Below are positions 25,293-29,262 of a stretch of 29,262 nucleotides of DNA, piece after piece. The DNA is from Deltaproteobacteria bacterium (lineage in GTDB: Bacteria > Desulfobacterota > DSM-4660 > Desulfatiglandales > HGW-15), in assembly GCA_019308985.1 (NCBI GenBank), contig JAFDHB010000026.1, forward strand, positions 1-29,262. The letters are read 5' to 3'. The notes beneath the pieces are model-generated. The model saw only the letters and a program-made list of their open reading frames with translations, made no database searches and was not told the origin of the DNA. Each line of letters begins with the position of its first letter. Within the stretch, counting starts at the first letter, position 1. The translations under genes and the position numbers were made by a program.

Positions 25293-25306
25293 GGGGTGTA
25301 TATATT

Positions 25307-25477
25307 ATGGCAGATAATAGTAAAGAGAAAAACAGTTCAATGGAAGAGATTGAAAAGGCCAGGGCCGAGACGCAGACACAGATGCTCAAGGCCAGGGTAA
25401 ATGATTATTTGGCCATTATCCTTGCCGTGGGTACGGTGATTCTCCTCTGGTTTTTACAGTGGATGGGGTTTTATTAA
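25307..25477 (+). CDS. Small single-span membrane protein, 56 aa
   Basis: This gene falls below the usual length cut-off. It starts ATG GCA GAT AAT at 25307 and encodes a charged, probably coiled-coil N-terminus (MEEIEKARAETQTQMLKAR), then one transmembrane helix (YLAIILAVGTVILLWFLQW) and ends MGFY. GGGGG lies about 10 nt before the ATG. It follows the exporter gene by 14 nt and ends 2 nt before the Usp-like gene, so the three are almost certainly cotranscribed. It may be an accessory subunit of the exporter. I do not recognise a named family. Confidence 0.75.
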   Translation: MADNSKEKNSSMEEIEKARAETQTQMLKARVNDYLAIILAVGTVILLWFLQWMGFY

Positions 25478-25479
25478 TA

Positions 25480-26001
25480 ATGGCAGACAGGATCTTGCTA
25501 GTTCTTGGTATTTCTGCAGAGGAGTATGGCGGGATATTTATTGAAAAGACTGCCGAGGGAAGGAATGTCAAGATCAAAGGGAAAGCCCAAGTGGCAGAAG
25601 AGTCACTCATGAAGGAAGCCTTGCTCTATGCAAGAGACTATTCCAAGAAGGTGGTAGCCCTTCAAATCCTGAGTTCTGATCTCTATCACTACGGGTATAA
25701 TGATATCATCTTGACAGCACCCCCAAAGACGCAGTTTTTGTCCTATGTAAGGAGCAAAGTGATTGAGAGAGGGGAAAGGTGTGCCGAAAGATTCAGGAAA
25801 TTGGCAAAAGAGCATGGCGTTGCCGTAGAAATAAAGACGATTGAGGTGGATGATCCTACCTCTGCTGTGCTGGAAGAGGCAAGGAAAGGTTATGACATGA
25901 TCTTCCTTCATCGAGAGAAGAAACACCTTTTTCCGCTCCTAAAAAAGACAACCGAACAAGTTCTTCGAAAGCAAGGTTATAGATACATTGCCACTTGTTG
26001 A
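25480..26001 (+). CDS. Universal-stress-protein-like cytoplasmic protein
   Basis: The 173-aa protein begins MADRILLVLGISAEEYGG, then ALLYARDYSKKVVALQIL, RGERCAERFRKLAKEHGVAV and ARKGYDMIFLHR, in the order of the UspA alpha/beta fold. The C-terminal GxxG-type ATP-binding loop is not visible, so it is probably a non-nucleotide-binding or divergent member. I chose the ATG at 25480, 2 nt after the previous stop; an in-frame GTG (25459) lies inside the preceding gene. Usp domains often regulate adjacent transporters, and here it is coupled to the YeiH exporter and the small membrane protein. Confidence 0.6.
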   Translation: MADRILLVLGISAEEYGGIFIEKTAEGRNVKIKGKAQVAEESLMKEALLYARDYSKKVVALQILSSDLYHYGYNDIILTAPPKTQFLSYVRSKVIERGERCAERFRKLAKEHGVAVEIKTIEVDDPTSAVLEEARKGYDMIFLHREKKHLFPLLKKTTEQVLRKQGYRYIATC

Positions 26002-26044
26002 CGGACTATTGCCCAAGACTTGATCAACGATTAGGGGCTCAACA

Positions 26045-26210
26045 TTTGATGGCTTCCTAAAAAGTCAGAAAGTACTCATTTCTGTCATTCCTGCCCCGCA
26101 TCTCAGGTGCGGGATGAACTCCAGCAGGAATCCAGTAATTTCAAAGGCTTCTGGATGCTGAATCAAGTCCAGCATGACGGTTTTGAGACTTTTTGCGAGT
26201 CCATCAAATT
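26045..26210 (-). repeat. MITE-like interspersed repeat, copy 2 (inverted)
   Basis: This is the same element as at 23886 but in the opposite orientation. Its ends read TTTGATGGCTTCCTAAAAAGTC and GACTTTTTGCGAGTCCATCAAA (as two arms of about 22 nt), showing a longer terminal inverted repeat than copy 1. It holds TGCCCCGCA...TGCGGG and GTCCAGCATGACGG internally; the GCCGGA hairpin is eroded. It occupies most of the gap between the Usp-like and molybdoenzyme genes. Confidence 0.8.
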
Positions 26211-26288
26211 TAGGACGATGTCAAAAATGCCCTCTTGAGATGTGACAAATGATACTGTGTTAGGCTGCAGGTCGCTGATTATCGGGAA

Positions 26289-28451
26289 ATGAAAGATCTC
26301 AAAATTACTCGCCGTCATTTCATGAAACTAGGTGCCGCCACACTGGCGGGGGGGGTGCTATCTTCAAGCCTAGGCGGCGAGAATCTCGTATTTGGTACGC
26401 CTCTCCCAAGAGAACGTATTGACCGGGAAGTTGACAGCTGCTGCCAGTTTTGCCAGGTCCGCTGTACCACAAAGGTGCAGATAAAGGACGACCGAGTAAT
26501 AAACGTCTATGGAAATCCCGATAACTTTTGGACAGGCGGTGCCATGTGCCCCAAGGGCAAATCTATGGTAGAGCTGACATACAGTCCCCATCGCATCCTG
26601 TACCCCATGCTGAGGGAAGGAAATACCTGGAAGCGAATATCTTATGCCAGCGCCCTGGACATGGTTGCAAAGAGGATCCTCAGGGTCAAAGAAGAGCATC
26701 CCGACGATTTTGCCCACAGGGTGGTTCTCTTTGAACCCCTGTGGGAGTCCAGGGAGAGTGAGTTAGCCGCCAAGATGGCAATGCACCTGGCGGGATTCCC
26801 GGACCTCTGCTCACCCGGTGATGCGTGCATCGGAAGCTCAGCCACCACCCTGAGGCTCTGCCTTGGCAGTGCAGTGTCGCCCACTACCTTGGATGAGATC
26901 CTCAGTACAGAAACACTTTTCCTGTTTGGTGCGAACGTAGCCGAGATGTATCCTGTTTACACCAGGTGGCTTCTGCGGGCCAAAGAGAACGGAGTGAATA
27001 TTATCTATCTGGACCCCAGGATAACACCGACGAGCAACTTTTGCAGCAGGCAGATAAGGTCGCGCCCGGGCACGGATGGTGCTCTTGTGCTGGGGGTCAT
27101 CAGGCATCTCATAGAGCATGACCTTTATGACAAAGAGTATGTGGCTTCCCATGTGAATGGTTTTGAGGAACTGAAAAAGGGGGCGGAACCCTACACGCCC
27201 GAAAAGGTTTCGGAAATCACCTGGATCCCTCAGGAGGCTGTGGTTCAACTGGCTGAAGAGCTAGGCAGGGACGGGAAGAGGATCTGCTGGATTGGGGGCT
27301 CCATTTCAAGATACACCAATTCCATGCAGACCGTACGCGCCATAATTGGGCTCCAGGCAATCACGGGAAACCTCAGCGGCCGAGGCAAAGGGATCATGAA
27401 TGTTCAGGGCGGCAAACCCGGCGGTGGAGAACGTTTTGAGGAGATTTACCGTGCTCCTGATCTGGTACACAGGCTCAGTTTCAGGAAGACCCTCTATAAT
27501 ATGAAACGAAAGCGAGTCGATGTGCTGATCCTTAACGGCGCGTACCGGCGCTACCCTGATGCCAACAGGGTCAAGAAGGCCATTACAAATGTGGATTTCG
27601 TCGTGTACAGGGGATTCTTCATGAACGCGGAGGCAGAGCTGGCCCATCTTATTATCCCCGGAACCATGGTATATGAGAGTGCAGGATCCCAGTACGGGGC
27701 GCAGCGCCAGGTGGTCTGGAGAAACAGGGCCGTTCCGAGACCTGGTGAAACGGTGGAGGATTGGAGATTCTATTCTGACCTGGGCAAGAAGCTATGTGGA
27801 GACCGCTTTCCATCAGTGAAAGCCCCGGAGGATATCTTCGAGCTCTTCAGAAAGGGATCACCCACTTGGCAAGGGATTACACTGGAGCGATTAAGGGAGA
27901 GCCCGACAGGCATAACTTGGCCTTACAGTGATCCGGAGAAACCAGAAACCCGAGGGAGCCTGTACCCCAATAATGATTTTATGACCGAAAGCGGCAGGGT
28001 GGAACTTCGCATACCAGCCCTGGGACCTGTCAGGTGGACGGAACCCAAGGGAAGCCCCAAGGACAAGAGAAGGGGGTCAGAGGAATTTCCCTTAATCTTC
28101 AGTCAGGGCAAGGTGGTGTGGCACTGGCAGCATACCTATACCAATTGGTCCGAGTTCATAGGACAGTTCTCAGAGGGGAATTTTGTTACAGCCCATCCTG
28201 ATACAGTGCAAGGGTTAGGGATGAAGGATGGTGACTCTGTCTTCATAGAAACAAAAATCGGCAGAATCAAGGCAAAATTGAAGGTTACAAGGGCGATACT
28301 GCCCGGAGTCATATGGACGCCATCACACCCGGCACCAGGCGTCCCTGTTCCGGGGAATGCCGGTGAATCCATAAACACTATTGTCCCCTATTATTGGGAC
28401 AAGGTGTCAGCACAATTCAATGGCTTTGGGTGCCGGCTGGTCAAGGCCTGA
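26289..28451 (+). CDS. Tat-exported molybdopterin oxidoreductase (PhsA/PsrA-like DMSO reductase family)
   Basis: The 720-aa catalytic subunit has a Tat signal (TRRHFMKLGAATLAGG). A [4Fe-4S] site is formed by C52, C55, C59 and C87 (CQFCQVRC, 27 residues, CPKG). C180 in GDACIGSS is the likely molybdenum ligand. Further family blocks are FGANVAEMYPV, LDPRITPTS, RSRPGTDGALVLGVIRHLI, GLQAITGNLSGRGKGIMNVQ and the C-terminal molydopterin-binding GMKDGDSVFIETKIGRIKAK. It resembles thiosulfate/polysulfide reductase-type enzymes, but the substrate cannot be assigned by eye. It should work in the periplasm with an iron-sulfur partner, perhaps the Tat protein at 29201. The start has only GGGA; it opens exactly at the Tat peptide. 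Confidence 0.9.
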   Translation: MKDLKITRRHFMKLGAATLAGGVLSSSLGGENLVFGTPLPRERIDREVDSCCQFCQVRCTTKVQIKDDRVINVYGNPDNFWTGGAMCPKGKSMVELTYSPHRILYPMLREGNTWKRISYASALDMVAKRILRVKEEHPDDFAHRVVLFEPLWESRESELAAKMAMHLAGFPDLCSPGDACIGSSATTLRLCLGSAVSPTTLDEILSTETLFLFGANVAEMYPVYTRWLLRAKENGVNIIYLDPRITPTSNFCSRQIRSRPGTDGALVLGVIRHLIEHDLYDKEYVASHVNGFEELKKGAEPYTPEKVSEITWIPQEAVVQLAEELGRDGKRICWIGGSISRYTNSMQTVRAIIGLQAITGNLSGRGKGIMNVQGGKPGGGERFEEIYRAPDLVHRLSFRKTLYNMKRKRVDVLILNGAYRRYPDANRVKKAITNVDFVVYRGFFMNAEAELAHLIIPGTMVYESAGSQYGAQRQVVWRNRAVPRPGETVEDWRFYSDLGKKLCGDRFPSVKAPEDIFELFRKGSPTWQGITLERLRESPTGITWPYSDPEKPETRGSLYPNNDFMTESGRVELRIPALGPVRWTEPKGSPKDKRRGSEEFPLIFSQGKVVWHWQHTYTNWSEFIGQFSEGNFVTAHPDTVQGLGMKDGDSVFIETKIGRIKAKLKVTRAILPGVIWTPSHPAPGVPVPGNAGESINTIVPYYWDKVSAQFNGFGCRLVKA

Positions 28452-28512
28452 GAAATGAAAGACAAACAGGAGATTTGGTCCATCATTCATACATAAAGGA
28501 GGATTTCTGCGC

Positions 28513-28860
28513 ATGTTGAGCAAATATCAAGGAAAATGGGGTTTAGGCCGAGCGTTTTTCTGCACGCTGGTTCTTGGAGCGATGATTATCATGACGGCGG
28601 CTGCTGTTCAGGCAGAGGAAAAAGCTCCCCTAAAGGGGAAAACCGTGAACATCAATACGGCCACCGTAGAAGAACTTATGCAGGTGCCCTTAATAGATGA
28701 GGAACTGGCGACGCGAATAGTTGAATACCGTGAGGAGAACGGGGACTTCCAGGTAATGGAAGAATTGCTTCAAGTGGAAGGCTTCACGCGCCAAATGTTG
28801 AGAAAGCTAAAACCGTTTCTCCTGCTCGAGGGAATAGGCGGCGACGAGTGTACGTGTTAA
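28513..28860 (+). CDS. Second secreted helix-hairpin-helix protein (ComEA/PsbU-like)
   Basis: The 115-aa protein has a signal peptide (FFCTLVLGAMIIMTAAAVQA) and the HhH pair VNINTATVEELMQVPLIDEE, LATRIVEYREENGDFQVMEE and VEGFTRQMLRKLKPFL. It ends in a Cys-containing tail (GGDECTC), as the protein at 20104 ends SPSKC. AAGGAGG lies 10 nt before the ATG. It follows the molybdoenzyme by 61 nt and may belong to its complex. No competence gene is near. Confidence 0.85.
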   Translation: MLSKYQGKWGLGRAFFCTLVLGAMIIMTAAAVQAEEKAPLKGKTVNINTATVEELMQVPLIDEELATRIVEYREENGDFQVMEELLQVEGFTRQMLRKLKPFLLLEGIGGDECTC

Positions 28861-28890
28861 TTCCCTGTTGACTTGTTCTTCATCTAATGC

Positions 28891-29092
28891 TGACAGGCTC
28901 GTAAAAAGTCCCAAAACCGTCATGCCGGACTTGACGTCATGCCGGACTTGAGAAGCCTGCCCTGGACTACGATCCAGGGGCATCCAGAACCTCTTGAAAT
29001 CACTGGATTCCTGCTGGAGTTCATCCCGCACCTGAGATGCGGGGCAGGAATGACAGAAATGAGCGTTTTCGGACTTTTTACGAAGCCATCAA
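28891..29092 (+). repeat. MITE-like interspersed repeat, copy 3 (expanded)
   Basis: Same ends as copy 1 (CTCGTAAAAAGTC; GACTTTTTACGAAGCCATCA). It carries an internal duplication: CATGCCGGACTTGA occurs twice (near 28921 and 28938), followed by an inserted CTGGACTACGATCCAG palindrome. The CCCGCA/TGCGGG hairpin is intact. No ORF is carried. Confidence 0.8.
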
Positions 29093-29200
29093 TGCTGGGC
29101 GTTCCTTTCCCAGGTAGCTCTTTTTCGGTTCCTTGTTGTTTGGTAATCCCTATACGGGCCCCAGGGTGGAGCGGCAAAGGATAAACGGAGAGGTCTTGTT

Positions 29201-29262
29201 TTGAGCATAAACCGGAGACAGTTTCTGGGGTGGGCCGGATCTTTGATGGCGACAAGCCTTTC
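29201..29262 (+). CDS. 5' end of a Tat-exported protein, cut by window edge
   Basis: TTG AGC ATA AAC at 29201 reads MSINRRQFLGWAGSLMATSL, a twin-arginine signal (NRRQFLG), and runs off the window. GGAGAGG lies 7 nt before the TTG. The Tat signal resembles those of iron-sulfur subunits of molybdoenzymes, and its place after the oxidoreductase fits, but only about 20 residues are visible, so the identity of the protein is open. Confidence 0.6.
   Translation, partial: MSINRRQFLGWAGSLMATSL

Noticed and set aside
1..29262. CRISPR array, tRNA or rRNA genes, phage or IS transposase
   Set aside because: I looked for regularly spaced repeats, T-loop/acceptor patterns and transposase motifs and saw none.

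Overview
The window looks like chromosomal DNA from an anaerobic, sulfur-metabolising member of the Desulfobacterota (old Deltaproteobacteria). This is inferred from gene content and style: many sensor kinases, a sigma-54 activator, Tat-exported molybdenum and iron-sulfur proteins, a YeiH-type exporter, and small palindromic interspersed repeats. No rRNA or tRNA gene is present to confirm it.

Layout. Positions 1-1500 hold a palindromic repeat, a VapC-like PIN protein that has lost catalytic acids, and an intact vapBC toxin-antitoxin pair. Positions 1609-4261 (minus strand) hold rmlB-rmlA-rmlC for dTDP-sugar synthesis behind a near-consensus sigma-70 promoter; rmlD is absent. A zinc-ribbon NUDIX hydrolase (4378-4914, minus) follows. 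A hybrid histidine kinase (5313-7274) and a carboxymuconolactone-decarboxylase-like protein (7447-7842) lie on the plus strand. A minus-strand block (7903-10568) contains a 57-aa protein below usual ORF cut-offs, an unknown lipoprotein, a beheaded methyltransferase and a DUF123/GIY-YIG-like protein. A promoter and hairpin-rich leader precede an unknown exported protein (11069-11578), which converges with a HOGA-like aldolase (11575-12468, minus).

From 12905 to the right edge everything lies on the plus strand. First comes htrA/degP, then a sensor kinase with a periplasmic solute-binding domain and an NtrC-type response regulator. About 370 bp after the regulator is a strong sigma-54 promoter match (18260-18276). 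It faces a long train: an arylsulfotransferase-like propeller protein, a secreted helix-hairpin-helix (HhH) protein, a 961-aa exported protein made of two tandem copies of an unrecognised ~420-residue unit, a YeiH-family exporter, a 56-aa membrane protein, a Usp-like protein, a Tat-exported molybdopterin oxidoreductase, a second secreted HhH protein, and the start of another Tat-exported protein cut by the window edge. Three copies of a MITE-like repeat sit in the gaps of this train.

The best candidate for an undescribed system is 14491-29262: a periplasmic ligand sensed by the kinase would switch on, through sigma-54, a mostly extracytoplasmic set of proteins ending in a molybdoenzyme. The substrate cannot be read from sequence; sulfur oxyanions or sulfate esters are a guess from the ASST and YeiH families.
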